From positions 248,501 through 312,500 of the forward strand of contig OX030964.1 of NCBI GenBank assembly GCA_943735955.1: a stretch of 64,000 nucleotides of DNA, read 5' to 3'. The notes under the pieces were generated by a model. That model saw nothing but the letters and a program-made list of their open reading frames with translations, had not been told where the DNA came from and did no database searches. A program made the translations under genes and the position numbers. Below, one piece after another: positions 1 to 11,684 of the stretch. The stretch is from Piscicola geometra (Eukaryota > Annelida > Clitellata > Hirudinida > Piscicolidae). Every line of letters starts with the position of its first letter. Position 1 is the stretch's first letter.

Positions 1-662
1 GAACGGGAATCAACTTTTAAATCGGGAACGGGAAAAACGGGAATAACATTTATTGGGATTGTATTCTTTAACAATGATTTTTCAGCAAACTTCTAAGTAT
101 GGAAATCTTTATTTCATCGATACTCCGTACTTAAAATAAGTATTAAATGCAATAGAAATGTATAACGAAGCCACCATTGCCAATGTCGAAATCTCCAACA
201 CTACATTTGAAGTTGTTATGAGGAGTCCAAAGATTAGGGAAATTAAAACAAATGAGTGATGATGAAAACTTTTCAGATGAAATCAAAATGGTCAGTTATA
301 TTATTTTAATTTTATAAGTTAATACTTTGAATTTGAATGATTAATTTCCTAATGATTGCTCAGTTGATCATTTCGACAAAAGAAAAGATGCCATTAATCT
401 TATTCATATGACAGCATGTCTGTTGCATCCCCAGTATGAAAGAATAATAGGAAAAAAGTTTGGGATAGAAAAGAAATAAATACCAAGACTTTCATTAGAG
501 AAAATTAAATTCTATTTTGTACAGCCAGACCAAGCTGCAGTGCCGTTGAGAAAAAAAACAAATGATGGTTATTTAGACCTATTATAATTGCTTTTATAAC
601 GTAAAAATTATAATAAAATTATTATACTATCAAATTATACGAATGATTCTATATTTGCAGTT

Positions 663-1033
663 GTGGAGATTAAGAATGTGGTCAAAAAACATATTTCTAA
701 CATTATTGAAGAATCAATAATAATGAACGAAGAAAAAAATTCAAAAGAGAATGAATTGTACAAATATTCACAATTACGTCCCAAAAAAATTGAAAATTAT
801 AAAGATGTTTTATTTTATTGGAATAAAATGAGCAGTTCTAAAATACTACAAGAAGTAGCCAAAATTTTGTTTAGTATATCTGTAAGTTATATTCGATGTG
901 AACGGAATTTTTCAATATGTGGTCGTTTAACTTGAGACCCAAAATCATCTCATTTGAAAGCTGAAACTTTTAACGGTTTAACCCGTGTGAAAAGCAATAA
1001 AGACTTGATTAAATTACTCAAAAACAATGACTA
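663..1033 (+). pseudogene. hAT transposase C-terminal dimerisation region, broken
   Basis: An open stretch of about 90 residues ends in a hAT-type dimerisation segment: a YWNKM motif, then KILFSISVSYIRCERNFS, the equivalent of the family's 'A..LLSIPASSAASERLFS' block. A TGA at 933-935 interrupts it. The same frame continues with DPKSSHLKAETFNGL and ends at TAA near 1033, in the manner of hAT C-termini. Upstream fragments at about 390-480 (INLIHMTACLLHPQYE) may be another part of the same transposase. With a premature stop and no intact N-terminal part it cannot encode an active enzyme. Confidence 0.6.
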
Positions 1034-1194
1034 ACTTCATTACTTTCATTTCAATAAATATTTGAAATTGAAATCGTGTTTTTTTTAATTTTATTTAAAG
1101 AAATATTCTCTGACTTTCAAAGAATACATTTTAAGAAATGTTAGAACTAGCAAGTTTGGGACCAGTGAAAATGCAGCGAAAAGGAATAAAAAAC

Positions 1195-1420
1195 AAATAA
1201 CTTTCAGAAACGGGTCGGGACGGAAAAAAAATTTCGGGAACGGGACGGACGGGAATCAAAATTTTGATGTCCCATCGGGAACGGGACGGGACGGGAAAAC
1301 AAATTTCGGGAACGGGACGGGACGGGAATCAAAATTCTGATGTCCCATCGGGAACGGGACGGGACGGGAAAACAAATATCGGGAACGGGACGGGACCGGG
1401 AATGAAAAATCGTCCATGTC
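1195..1420 (+). repeat. 73-bp G-rich subterminal tandem repeat
   Basis: The block that begins CCCATCGGGAACGGG occurs at 1271 and again at 1344, a 73-bp period, with partial copies on either side. It alternates short 'GGGAACGGGACGGGACGGG' runs with 'AATCAAAATTYTGATGT' spacers. It most likely belongs to the subterminal region of the adjoining hAT element. Confidence 0.75.
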
Positions 1421-1432
1421 CGACCTCTAATA

Positions 1433-2267
1433 GACAAACGGTTGGAGTTTGTTAAAAAATGCCCGAAGTGCTTGCAGCTACTTTGCTTGATCCTCGCTTT
1501 AAAGACATGTGTTTTGACGATTTAGAAAAGGAAGAAGCCAAAAAAGAAGTTTTAAACTTTAGCAAACCAAACTTTGTTGCAGGAAAGAATTCCATCAACC
1601 AGGCTTAACAAATACTGGAAAATAACGTTTTAAACAGTTCATCATCCTTATGGGATATTGATGACAGAGTTAACTTCACCAAACAAACCAACGATAATGC
1701 TGCCAAGAAGACGCCTGAACACGAATGCTAAATGCAAGCGTATCTTAAAGAGCCTAGGATAAATAGAACATCCAACATTTTTGCGTATTGGCATTGCAGT
1801 CAAAATTCATGTCTTGAGCCTGCTGCTCGAAAATACTTATCTGCACCCCCAACAAGTGTGGCTAGCGAGCAACTATTTAGTTCTGCAGGGCAAATCTACG
1901 CAGATCGTCGCAGCAACTTTCTTGGTGAAAATGTTGAAAAACTGTTATTTCTGCCTTACAATATTCGTTTGTTTGGGTTTAATTATTAAACAGAAATTGT
2001 CATCGTTCAATACTATTTTTTGCTTTAAATAAACTTATGTAGACCATTTTTGTTGTTGAAAAACTTTTAATTTTTTGTTTAAAACATAAGTTTGTTTGTA
2101 TTTACTTTTTAAACTGGCATTATCATCATTAAATACTATTTTTTTGTTTTTAATGAAAGTTGGGAAACATTTTCGGCTTCGGTTTTAGCCGAAAAGGGAA
2201 TTTCAATTTTGGCCTACTTTCGGTTTCGGTCCAGTTAAAACTATCAGTTTAGGTCGGTCTCTCTTAT
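1433..2267 (+). mobile_element. second hAT element remnant (ZBED-like)
   Basis: It abuts the previous element and carries transposase fragments at 1459-1989. An AT-rich tail follows, then a subterminal region with TTCGGTTTCGGTCCAG-like repeats that ends TTTAGGTCGGTCTCTC near 2267, again hAT-like. The left border is set only by the end of the first hAT element. No target duplication was found. Confidence 0.5.
1459..1989 (+). pseudogene. hAT (ZBED-like) transposase C-terminal half, broken
   Basis: 1459-1606 reads MPEVLAATLLDPRFKDMCF and onward, the hAT 'LLDPRFK' segment, and stops at TAA. After a frame change, 1732-1989 reads QAYLKEPRI, then KYLSAPPTSVASEQLFSS and AGQIYADRRSNF. This is the highly conserved hAT C-terminal dimerisation block (ARKYL..P.TS..SE+LFS.AG.I...RR), and it ends naturally at TAA 1987-1989. 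The order and spacing match one transposase broken by at least one frameshift and a stop. The BED finger and DDE N-terminal parts are absent. Confidence 0.8.
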
Positions 2268-2437
2268 CCACAACGAAACAAAGATCCAAGATGATAATAT
2301 ATTTGGAACAACTGGATTTTAAGCAACAGTGATGGCACATATTGATGAATTCGAAATGAGACCCGAATTCAGTAAAAACTGCTTTCATGCGCCAAAAGCG
2401 CAACTTTTCTCGACCACTATTACCACGCCACACTCTT

Positions 2438-2580
2438 TCAAAACCACTGCACCGCACCTATCCAACTACTGCCTCCATCCAACCACCGCACCATACACTG
2501 TAACACACCTCTCACAACCATACCACACCTCTTGAAACCACTGCACCCATCCGACCACACCACACACCAATTCTCTGACA
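2438..2580 (+). repeat. degenerate CCACTGCACC-type minisatellite in the intron before the SH2 exon
   Basis: Scattered copies of CCACTGCACC, CCACCGCACC and CACACCTCTC-like words occupy the 140 bp upstream of the SH2 exon. They share the core of the large arrays at 9680-10340 and 15968-46712, on the coding-sense strand. The copies are irregular and not in clean tandem phase. Confidence 0.5.
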
Positions 2581-2588
2581 CCACGCAG

Positions 2589-2752
2589 TGCGTGACGCAG
2601 ACACAGTGAAGCACTACCGCATCCGCCAACTCGACGAGGGCGGCTTCTTCATCGCACGACGAGCCACCTTCCGCACACTTGCCCATCTGGTTGAACACTA
2701 CTCCAGCGAGGCAGATGGACTCTGCGTCAACCTGCGCAAGCCCTGCACCCAG
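2589..2752 (+). CDS. Src42A-like kinase, exon encoding the C-terminal half of SH2
   Basis: Translation gives VRDADTVKHYRIRQLDEGG, then FFIARRATFRTLAHLVEHY and SSEADGLCVNLRKPCTQ. This is the second half of a Src-type SH2 domain, with the betaD 'KHYRIR' that contacts the phosphotyrosine peptide and the 'LVEHY' helix. It is typical of Src42A ('HYRIRQLDEGGFFIARR'). The AG acceptor is at 2587-2588 (phase 1, completing V) and the CAG|GTGCCT donor follows 2752 (phase 0). The FLVRES-bearing first half of SH2 and the SH3 domain must lie further left and are not in this window. Confidence 0.92.
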
Positions 2753-3117
2753 GTGCCTGTCTGTCTGCTTGTATGCTTGTCTGTTTTTCTGTCTGCTTGT
2801 ATGCTTGTCTGTTTTTCTGTCTGCTTGTATGCTTGTCTGCTTCTCTGTGCCTGCTGTGGTGGAGGGTGGGTGCTGTGGTGGAGGGTGGAAGGGTGGGTGC
2901 TGTGGTGGAGGATAAATGGAGAAAGGGAATGATGGGGGTATAAAGAATTGAGAGAGGATGAGTGGAGGTGATGCAGATGATCAGCTGAAATTGAATGCAT
3001 GAAAAACTTGAATATTTATTTTAACACAGGTCAACATTTGAAAGCCCGAAACAACTTTAAACCGCTATATGTGCTTTTACCACCACCACCACCACCCACC
3101 TCGAACCTTGTTGGCAG
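2753..3117 (+). repeat. intron with a 28-bp tandem repeat and G-rich tail
   Basis: About 2759-2848 holds three copies of a 28-bp pyrimidine-rich unit (CTGTCTGCTTGTATGCTTGT plus 8 bp). 2855-2912 is a GGTGGAGGGTGGGTGCTG-type G-rich repeat, 3076-3100 a CCACCACCA run, and the acceptor TTGGCAG precedes 3118. No coding sequence was seen in the intron. Confidence 0.75.
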
Positions 3118-3286
3118 GTGGAGAAGCCAGACACAGTGGGTCTGTCGTACAACACGAAGGACCAATGGGAGATCCTCAAGAGCTCCCTGCGTCTCATCCA
3201 CAAGATCGGCCATGGGCAGTTCGGAGAGGTGTACGAGGGCCTCTGGAACAACACCACTCCCGTCGCCATCAAGACCCTCAAGCCAG
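3118..3286 (+). CDS. Src42A-like kinase, exon for SH2-kinase linker and start of the kinase N-lobe
   Basis: The 56-codon exon begins [19 protein letters not shown], the SH2-kinase linker, whose Trp starts the catalytic domain. It continues with the glycine loop GHGQFGEV (residues 31-38) and the ATP-anchoring lysine in VAIK (codon 3271-3273), ending at TLKP and one base of Gly. The acceptor is TTGGCAG|GTG and the donor CCAG|GTTCGT, leaving phase 1. The next exon in the protein is not downstream on this strand but at 15962-15804 on the minus strand, which begins with the two bases needed to complete Gly (G|GC). Confidence 0.93.
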
Positions 3287-3721
3287 GTTCGTCTTGAGGC
3301 TGTTGTTGCTGTTGTTGTTGTTCTTGTATAGGGGGTGGCTTTGCCGTTGCTGTTGTATGTGGGGGGTCAACTTGGAGTTGAGTGGGGGGGGGTGGCTTTG
3401 CCGTTGTGGGGGGGAAGGGGCAATTGCAAGTGTGGTAGCTAAGGGAGGGCAAGCGGGTTCTGGGTGAAGGAAGAATGATTCTGGTGATTTGGTGCGTGGT
3501 TGGCATTATTGAAGTGCTTGATTTGTTGGGCTGAAAATGAAAAGGAAATCATAAAGGCTCCAATGCAGTGTTGGAGCATCACGTCACATTCTTCAGATGT
3601 CTTGCTTTAATGATTATAATTGCAGTGCCTTTGATCGCGTTGTTTATACTGTTATGCTGGATTGAGCAAAATTAGTTTATGAAATTATTATTTATATGTG
3701 TCATTTATATATATTTATTAG
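3287..3721 (+). other. intron start: GTT-rich and G-run sequence, no gene seen
   Basis: 3298-3330 is a GTTGTTGCTGTTG run. 3335-3420 contains two copies of a GGTGGCTTTGCCGTTG word with long G-runs, and the rest is plain AT-rich sequence. No exon-like reading frame was seen on either strand. Confidence 0.6.
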
Positions 3722-4640
3722 AGCTGTTCCACGATTAAAAAATTTAATTGCCGTTAATCGTTCGCTTAAAAATTTTAATCGTGCGTTAATTGTATTTTAA
3801 AGCAATGTTTTTAGCATATTTGACATTAGTATAAAATAGTATATAAATTGTTTTCTCTTGCAAATGGAATATAAATGTTATCAGAATTTAAAAAAAAAGT
3901 AATTCTCATTCAAAGAAATAAAAATGATTCCATAAATGATAAAAATGGAATTGTAACACATCATTTTGAGCCCGTTACTCAAGCAAATAAGTTTTTCAAC
4001 ATTAGTGGGATCTTACGAGACTCTTTTCTTACTAACTATGTGTCCTGACAAGCTGAATAGACGTTCACACGGAACTGTACTGGCAGGAGATGACAAGTAC
4101 TTTCTTGACAGTTTCGCAAGAGCCGGATATGCCCTTCGCGTTGTTGCCACCAAACAAGAGAAAAAATCTCAAAGTTTAATGATTGACTTATTAATCAATT
4201 CAGAATCTGGAGTTAAATATGTTTGTAGTCTTTTGTTTGGTGAAGGCTGTATAGTTTTTGAGGTTTTCTTTTCTTATAGTTTCTTCAACTCTCTCATTTT
4301 TTGAAAACATTTCAACTTTTTAAATCGGGGGTCTAATGATGTGGCAATTCTCGACCATTGGATATTCTGATTATTCATTTTCTCCTCCAATTTGGGAATA
4401 AATTTTGTGTGTGAAATGAATGACATAAGCTGGATCATCTTCTGGAGTGCATATTTCTTGTGTAAAGTGACAAATTGCAAGTAACACTAATGAATATTTC
4501 AAGTATTTTTCACCCCCTAGAAGTTATGCTGCAAATCTTCAAGAAATTATAAGTTTTTTTGATGAAATGCAATTTTTCCCATTCGTTTGTTGACATTAAA
4601 TTAGTAGTGTTTGTGTTCCCTTGCTGACAATGTAGCCAAA
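3722..4640 (-). mobile_element. hAT transposon remnant with broken transposase, minus strand
   Basis: The right end of the element is at 3722 (AGAGCTGTTCCACGATTAAA, followed by degenerate ATTAATCG words, a common hAT subterminal pattern). Minus-strand coding runs 4480-3955. It starts with a segment containing WSRIATSLDPRFKKLKCF, corresponding to the hAT 'LDPRFK' block. After stops and a frame change it shows WWQQREGHIRLL, then LSRKYLSSPASTVPCERLFS and LSGHIVSKKRVS, the hallmark hAT C-terminal WW...KYL..PAS....ERLFS block. The element sits in what would be the intron after the N-lobe exon. The left boundary near 4640 is only approximate. Confidence 0.75.
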
Positions 4641-5540
4641 ACAGCAAAAAACAGTTTAATTTGGATAACCTGGTCCGTGATCATTAAAAAAAAATGACTT
4701 CATTTTCAAACAATACCCCGTTTTCGCATCACAAAGGCGCCAAATTTAAAGTCATATTTTCCCGATTTAGATGGCATGTCCTAAACTGAAACGTCTTCAC
4801 AATGGTACAAACCTTTCATCCACCTTCACATACTCATGTGGAATTTTATAGTTTTTATTGCCACATGTCATGATCAGCGCCCATTGGAGCAAACTTTGTT
4901 TTTTTAACTTCGAAAACTTCTGATATTAATTAAAAAATTCAAATCTTAGACATTAAGATATTAATTCACATATATTTCGTGATATAAATTGGTTAATACA
5001 CAAACAACAGTCTCTACCATTATAAACCCCTATTAGGATAGTGACATCTTTAAAAAAAAAGTAATTTCTGATAATTATTTATACAAATATATGAAAATGT
5101 TATAAAAAATCACTATAACTCAAAAGAAATAATTTTAGTGAAAACATCGTTGAAATATGTGATGGGTCGATTTGACCCATGCTGAGGTGGCACAAATCAC
5201 GAAGCTTTAATTGGACGATTTGATTTGATTTGATCTGAGCGAGTTTTTTGACAAAATTTGATTTATAGAGATTGAATTTATAAGGTAATCAATTATTTCG
5301 ACTTAAGAATTATATATACAATTTTATTTTATTTGTCAAGATTTAAGAGTTATATTTTAAATTTTAGCTGATTTGTTAAGATTTATAATTTCCATTTTAG
5401 AAAATAATTTCAAATTGAATAGAGAAGGAGTTTTTGACCTCGGTGAACTTTGAAGGTCAATAATTCGGCGACCTTTTGAAAAAGTGATTTTTTATATTTT
5501 TAATTTTATAAAAAACGTATCTAAACATAATATAAAATGT
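4641..5540. other. AT-rich sequence, nothing recognised
   Basis: Low-complexity A/T-rich DNA with a short GATTTGATTTGATTTGATCT run near 5220. No reading frame, RNA gene or element ends could be supported. Confidence 0.6.
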
Positions 5541-6245
5541 TCATAAATTTCTGAGAAGGTATGGTGTACTCCATTGGTCAAATAAGTAAACGGATAAACG
5601 CCCCAATGGACGAAATGCCCGGCGGGTAACATCCCCGCTCTGATTTGAGATAAACGCCCTCGTGGATAACTGCCTCGTCAGAAATTTAACGGATAAAAGC
5701 CCTGTTCGGAATAAAGACCTGTTCACATTAAATCAGTTTTTTTAATGAACATTCAATTTAATAATAAAATAAATACTTTAACAAAAACAAAGTTATATTT
5801 TAGTGAAGAATTCAAAGAGATGTTGTTTTTGTGTGTGTTGCTGTGCATGTGTGGGTTGCTATTTGTGCATGTGTGGGTTGCTGTGTGTGTGTGTCTGTGA
5901 TTGTCTGCCATTATTTATATTTGTATTTGATTAAAAATTACATTGTATTACTTTTAGTTATTAAATTGTTATATATTAATTTAATATTGTTTTAATATAA
6001 TTTTATATTTTTATGTTATAATTTAATATTGTTATATTATGAATTTACATTATAAATAAGTAGGTTAATAAAATTTAAAAGCGAAGATTTTAATTTTTTA
6101 AATATTTTTTTCAGACCGAGACTTTTATCGAAATATTTGTATATTAAGCAGGCCTTCAATGCGCGGGAGTCATTATCCGCCGGCGTTCTGATCCGGGGAT
6201 ATGGTCCACCGGTCGAAGTTCTATCGACCCATTGGTGTTTAAGGC
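5541..6245. repeat. imperfect inverted-repeat element of unknown class
   Basis: The left arm (about 5541-5730) and right arm (about 6150-6245) both contain GC-richer words built on TTATCCG, GGCGTT and CCATTGG, in opposite orientation. The spacer is AT-rich and includes a GTGTGTTGCTGTGCATG-type repeat at 5828-5905. This could be a degenerate fold-back element. The arms match only loosely by eye, so both class and limits are uncertain. Confidence 0.35.
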
Positions 6246-9200
6246 TTAAAAAATTCTCTCTTGTATTTTGTATGAAATAGTTAAATCTTCAGCTAAACTA
6301 AATAAATTAGTTTTATTTATTAGAAAGCTGTAAAAAGCTAAACGTTAATCTCATTGGAACGATTTCAACCAGAACTAGTTAGTCTTCGAAGTGGCCAAAT
6401 GGATGCGGAGAACCGTTTTTGGAATAATTTAAGAAATATAGTGTAGATGAATCAAAATGATTCAGGGTCGCATCCAGGGAGGGCATCGGGAGCACACTTT
6501 ATAATCTTACATTTTACAATTTTATAAATGTCCTATACTTAACAGAATAAATATAAAAACATTTCAATTTTAAACGCTATTGGTAAGATTTTATGAAATT
6601 TTTAATTTTAAAAAAAATTAATTCCTTCAAAATATTTGTTTTAAATATTCATTTTTCTGTTATAAATTTGTTGTAATTAAATGACAGTTTGAAACCACGT
6701 GATATATGAAACAAAAGGTTAGTGGCTCGTTTGGGATAGAAAAGTTTTTGAGACAAATTGGATACCAAAATAATGCATTTGTTATATTTTATTTACCTTT
6801 AAAGTGCCTTTATGAGACAGCATTAAGTAGAAAATGAGACCTATCTAGAAGATTTCTCAACGTCGTTGTGTTATACTTTCTTTCTAAATTATAATTTTCA
6901 ATGCAATGCGTTATTATAACATCTCATAAACGGAAAGACAAACTTGATGTGATTATTACAGATGCAATAATACTCGATTCGGCGGTTAATGCTCGCCAGT
7001 GAAGCCGAGCTGATTGCAATTGCCATTATTATATAATAGTGAGGCTTTTGTCGGCCTGGAAAGATGCTGACTGTTGATGAAAGCAAATAGCTTAGTTTGA
7101 AACTTGCATGAAAGACGCATGGTGATGAACATACGATGAATATTTATATCTCGCTCAGACATAACTTTTTCTTATTTTCTTTTTATCGAATAAAAAGTTT
7201 CTCACTAAAAAGTCATAGTTTCTTAGAAAGCTTTTATAAAGAAGAGCTCGTTAAATTTGATTAATAAGGTTAAGGTTCTAAGATCCTATAATTAGCAACT
7301 GCTACGAAATTTTCAAATTTTATTAATTTATAAAATAAAATATTCCTATGATAGATTTTGAAGTGCAGATTTCAAATCAGTTTACAGTTTCCAAATATCT
7401 CAAATGGTTCAAAAGTTATTCAATTTTTAAACTCCCGAAAATTGAGCGATTTGGCGAATTATTTTCAATGCTTAAGCCAAAAAAATACATAAGAGTTTGA
7501 CGGGACGACGTCTCGACGTTATTTCATTATAACTTTTTTGATGAGTGTCATTTAATGTTGAAACTTGACAAGATCATGTATTTAAAAAAAAAAAGTAGTA
7601 TTTTAAAAAAATAATTCATAATAAAATAAAAGATTTTAAACCGTTTATTTTCTACCAAAATAAATTTTTAAAAGCACATAAACTTTATGTTGGAATAGAA
7701 AACGAAATTCTACTTATTTAAAAAAAAATTATTAACAATAAAAAGCGAAAATGAATAAAATTAAAAGAATTATAATTATTTCAATTAAACAACTAAATTT
7801 TTATAAACAATAAAAAGTGAGAATGAACAATATTTAATGAATGATAATTATTTAAATAAAACTAAATTTGTATTAACAATAAAAAGCGAGAGTTCTTCAA
7901 TTATTGTCTTTATAACATTTAGAGTTTTTAATTCTTTCTAGAATGTCTTTTTGGATTGAACAGTTAATGGTATTGTTTTTGAACAATTTCCAACTAAAAA
8001 TGTGTTCAAAGACACTTTTGGCACATTTATTTTTAAAGATGGAGGAAGAAATTCTAAATTCATGAATGATCCTAGTTTTTTCTTTTGTTAGATTTATTTT
8101 CTTTTTAGCAACACTACACACCTTTGAGTATAAAACCAATGGGTTTGTATTGATGAAGTTGCCATTAAGCCTTAAGGCATGATTAAGGCATCCCAAAACT
8201 TCAGCTAAACTAAGACAATATATAATATATATTATATATGTTCCTTTTTAAAGAAAAATTTTCAACTCTAGAACTAGGCCACTGCTTATAAAAACAACTT
8301 TTTTCAAACTTTTATTTTTTATATCAATACATGTGAGGCCAAGCTTCTGACAGATTGGGCCAGGAAATTCAATTTAAAGACAACTGTATTTTAAAGTTTA
8401 AAAAATTATCATTTGTAAAGTTGTTACGCTCAAATGGCTTAATTTATTATTTTGGACTCTAAGCTATGAATATCATAAGAACCAATCAAATGAATTTAAA
8501 TAAATCAAAGTTAAAAAAATAATCCAACCAAGAATAACTATGAATTTTTAAATAATATAGAAATTTAGCATTTAAACGTCGATAACTATTCAACAGACGA
8601 TATAAAAGCAAAAACTTAATTGTGATGCGCTTTACATTTAATAAAATGCTATACGTACGATTTGTATTTTAAAAATCACAAATGGAGGAGCACTTTTTTT
8701 CAATGAAGTTGATATCATTCAAATGATTAAGAAATGTACTTTCAGAATGTATTTGCTAGATTTTAATTATATTTTTGAAAGTAGTTTAAATTCAAAGTGA
8801 ACAATTGAAAGTTTATTTTCTCGTTTAATTATTAAGAAAAAAAATTCTAGCTTTCGGTTTGAAGTAGGAAAGTCAAATACGATTTTAATGATATATAATT
8901 CCTTTATATACATTATATTTTGATTTGCGGATTTGAAAAATGAACAAGTAGGTGTCGATTCAAAAAGTCCAGATGACACAGCGTAAAGTTGACTTGATAT
9001 GATATTCAGTTTTAGATATTGGTTTTTTAAGCTTAGTTAATGAAATTTTACTTTTTATTTAATTTTTTTAATGAAAAAATGGTTAAACTTTCATTTAATT
9101 ACAATTTGAATTTTATTTAAAAGCTAGAACCTTTAATAAAAGCAATTTATTGTGCTGATTGCACATATTAACGAAATTCGCCACTTTTAGCTCATTTGCA

Positions 9201-9247
9201 TATCATTCGTGGCGGTTGCTACCTATAATGCTTTGCATATACCATTA
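6246..9247. other. AT-rich spacer; one weak 99-codon frame at 7897-8196 (minus)
   Basis: Most of this 3 kb is AT-rich with no recognisable coding or element ends. The minus strand at 8196-7897 stays open for 99 codons (MGCLNHALRLNGNFINTNPL and onward, Lys/Asn/Ile-rich). The length is notable in this composition, but I recognise no domain, and it may be transposon debris or chance. Confidence 0.4.
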
Positions 9248-9385
9248 GCATTTTTGCATAATTGATGAGATGCTGGTATTATCTTGGCATTTTTGCATAA
9301 TTGATGAGATGCTGGTATCATCTTGGCATTTTTGCATAATTGATGAGATGCTGGTATCATCTTGGCATTTTTGCATAATTGATAA
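9248..9385 (+). repeat. 39-bp tandem repeat, about 3.5 copies
   Basis: GCATTTTTGCATAATTGATG starts copies at 9248, 9287 and 9326, with a partial copy at 9365. Copies differ by single bases. Confidence 0.85.
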
Positions 9386-9679
9386 TAATTAAGTAATAAA
9401 TAATAATAATAATGCGTATTTATAATGCGCCAAGGCACGCAACAGAGGCGCCACTCACACGACATAAGTCGTGAAACACTTGATGAGGTGCTTCTGACTT
9501 TTTCTTTCACGCTTGTGTGTGAATATAATTTTTAAATGTCTTCTTTGAGGTTTTTAGCAGTCTTTAAAATCTGCATTGCATTACTCCACTTTTCCTCTTG
9601 CCCCTCCTATTTCTGTTTATTCTTCCACATTTCACGCTCACTATTATCTTCTCACCATCCTCGCAATTCAACCCTCTTC

Positions 9680-10340
9680 ACTGCACCACCACTGCACCAC
9701 CATCACTACACCACGACCACACAACACCACTGCACCACCACTGCACCACCACTGCACCACCATCACTACACCACGACCACACAACACCACTGCACCACCA
9801 CTGCACCACCATCACTACACCACCACTGCACCACCACTGCACCACCACTGCACCACCACTGCACCACCACTGCACCACCACTGCACCACCACTGCACCAC
9901 CACTGCACCACCACTGCACCACCACTGCACCACCATCACTACACCACGACCACACAACACCACTGCACACCACCACCACACTAGACCACGACCACACAAC
10001 ACCACTGCACACCACTGCACACCACCACCACACTAGACCACGACCACACAACACCACTGCACACCACCACCACACTAGACCACGACCACACAACACCACT
10101 GCACACCACCACCACACTAGACCACGACCACACAACACCACTGCACACCACCACCACACTAGACCACGACCACATAACTGCACAACACCACTGCACACCA
10201 CCACCACACTAGACCACGACCACATAACTGCACAACACCACTGCACTTCTGCCACCACCACACTGGACCACGACCACATAACTGCACAACACCACTGCAC
10301 TTCTGCCACCACCACACTAGACCACGACCACATAACTTCA
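9680..10340 (+). repeat. CCACTGCACCA minisatellite, left array
   Basis: The first half (to about 9965) is built of short CACCACTGCAC units (11 bp) with CATCACTACACCACGACCAC interruptions. The second half (about 9965-10340) is a longer unit of about 41-53 bp, CACACTAGACCACGACCACA plus ACACCACTGCAC. The core is the exact reverse complement of the GTGGTGCAGTGG core at 15968-46712, so the two arrays form a large inverted repeat pair. Frames are open in several registers because the motif contains almost no stop triplets; I see no evidence of a protein. Confidence 0.9.
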
Positions 10341-10679
10341 CAACACCAGACCTGGGAGTCGAATTAGTTTTTAAAATGATTTGACTTGGGGTAGAAATGA
10401 CTCAAAAATCGACATGAAACTGACTTCTGGAAACAGAAACGACTTGACTTGACAATAAATCAACCGACTTGATGAAACTTTAATAACTTTAAAACGATTT
10501 TTTAGCTTGGATTGCAACTATCTTCTATGTAATGGATTTTATAACTGTTTTTTTAATCAAAGACATAATAATTTCACAATTTATTAGTAATAAAAAAGTA
10601 AAAATAAATTATACACTTGTACAATTATATTGACAGTTAATTGTTTTAAATAGCATCATCTTTAGTTATTGGAAAATAT

Positions 10680-10806
10680 GTAGAATAATTGTAATGCACA
10701 AAAGATAATAAATTGGCATGATGTGGTGTCATAGAGGATCTTTTGACGTTCAGCATGAGTCCACAAGTAGAAAACATACTTTCAACGGGACGTTGATGTG
10801 GTTAGA
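10680..10806 (-). pseudogene. hAT transposase C-terminal end fragment
   Basis: The minus strand reads VESMFSTCGLMLNVKRSSMT and then PHHANLLSFVHYN. This corresponds to the 'SERVFS.aG.i....R..L.p....lL.F...N' end of hAT transposases. It is isolated from the upstream part of the enzyme by intervening sequence. Confidence 0.7.
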
Positions 10807-10821
10807 TACAATACAATACAA

Positions 10822-10876
10822 CGACGAGTATTATTAACGTGGCGTAAACCCGGACGGGCTTCAAGACCACTTGGTT
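10822..10876 (-). mobile_element. 3' tail fragment of the tRNA-derived SINE
   Basis: The reverse complement reads AAGTGGTCTTGAAGCCCGTC and on through CGGGTTTACGCCACGTTAAT. It matches the tail of the SINE at 11385-11559 (AGTGGCCTGGAAGCCCGTTC) with several substitutions. Only the last 55 bp of the element are present. Confidence 0.75.
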
Positions 10877-11384
10877 ATGGAAAATTTGATAATAATATTA
10901 ATGATAGATGAATAAATGAAAAGTATAGGAAAATTAAGTTATTGAAATTTAACAATATAATCATTTCTATATATATATATATATATTTTAAAGATTGAAA
11001 CTGAAATGATAATAACAATAAATTTAAGAAAAAAGTAAATATCTATATTATATTATTATGATTATTTTTATTTATTATTATTATTTATTTTACAATTACA
11101 ACAACAACAATTAGTTTATTTGCAAGCAAATAAATTGAGAAATCGAAGCAAATAAATGCTTGTATGACCTCTTAGAAAAATAAAATAATAAATGAACTTC
11201 TTAATTAAATTCACAAATTAAAGGAATTGTTAATAATAAAAAATGTTTTCATTGATTTACAAAAGAAATTAATTAAAGTGATTGGAAATTATAAGTAGTT
11301 TAATTATTTTTTTAAATTAAGGGTTTGGTGTATATTCTTCAAATTCAATGGTAATGTGTTACAGAGTTGGAGCCCTGCATAGAT

Positions 11385-11559
11385 GGGTGAACGGGTAGCC
11401 GAGTCGGTAACGACTCTCGGCTTGACCAACAATGAAAGGTCCTAGGTTCAAGTGCAACCAATGCCCTAGTAACCCAAAGGCGCAAATGATAATATGCAGC
11501 CTAAGTGGCCTGGAAGCCCGTTCGGGTTATACGCCACTATAATAATGCTCGTCATTATT
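11385..11559 (+). mobile_element. tRNA-derived SINE, near-complete copy
   Basis: The head carries an exact Pol III box A match, TAGCCGAGTCGG at 11396-11407 (consensus TRGCNNAGYNGG). A box B-like GGTTCAAGTGC follows at 11445-11455, with a spacing typical of a tRNA with a long variable arm (Ser/Leu type). The tail contains GAAGCCCGTTCGGGTTATAC, which can form a short hairpin, and ends in ATAATAATG-type repeats. ATAGAT flanks both sides (11379-11384 and 11560-11565), a candidate target duplication. A second copy, inverted, is at 55443-55609. Confidence 0.85.
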
Positions 11560-11684
11560 ATAGATTGGACTATTATTGACCATTAGTATAAATATAAAAA
11601 AGAATGAAATTGGGAAGCAAGAAATTGATTAATGAAAAAATGAATACAAAATGATAGCGACTGGCTAGTAAACTTTAAAAGAGC

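Larger units (their letters stand above)
1..1432 (+). mobile_element. hAT transposon remnant, left end outside the window
   Basis: The stretch carries broken hAT transposase coding (about 390-480 and 663-1033). It is bordered by G-rich subterminal repeats of the type GGGAACGGGACGGGACGGG, which also appear in shorter form at bases 1-50. The right end reads CCATGTCCGACCTCTA near 1415-1430, which resembles a hAT terminus. The left terminus and any target duplication lie outside the window, so the boundary is inferred. Confidence 0.6.

Noticed and set aside
3966..4304. Plus-strand frame of 112 codons as a gene
   Set aside because: It is the antisense of the hAT transposase end on the minus strand.
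8767..8979. 70-codon minus-strand frame
   Set aside because: AT-rich, no recognised domain, no supporting context.
11385..11460. Functional tRNA-Ser/Leu gene
   Set aside because: Box A is good but the box B is imperfect, no acceptor-stem pairing was found, the tail matches a repeated SINE, and copies are flanked by a short duplication.
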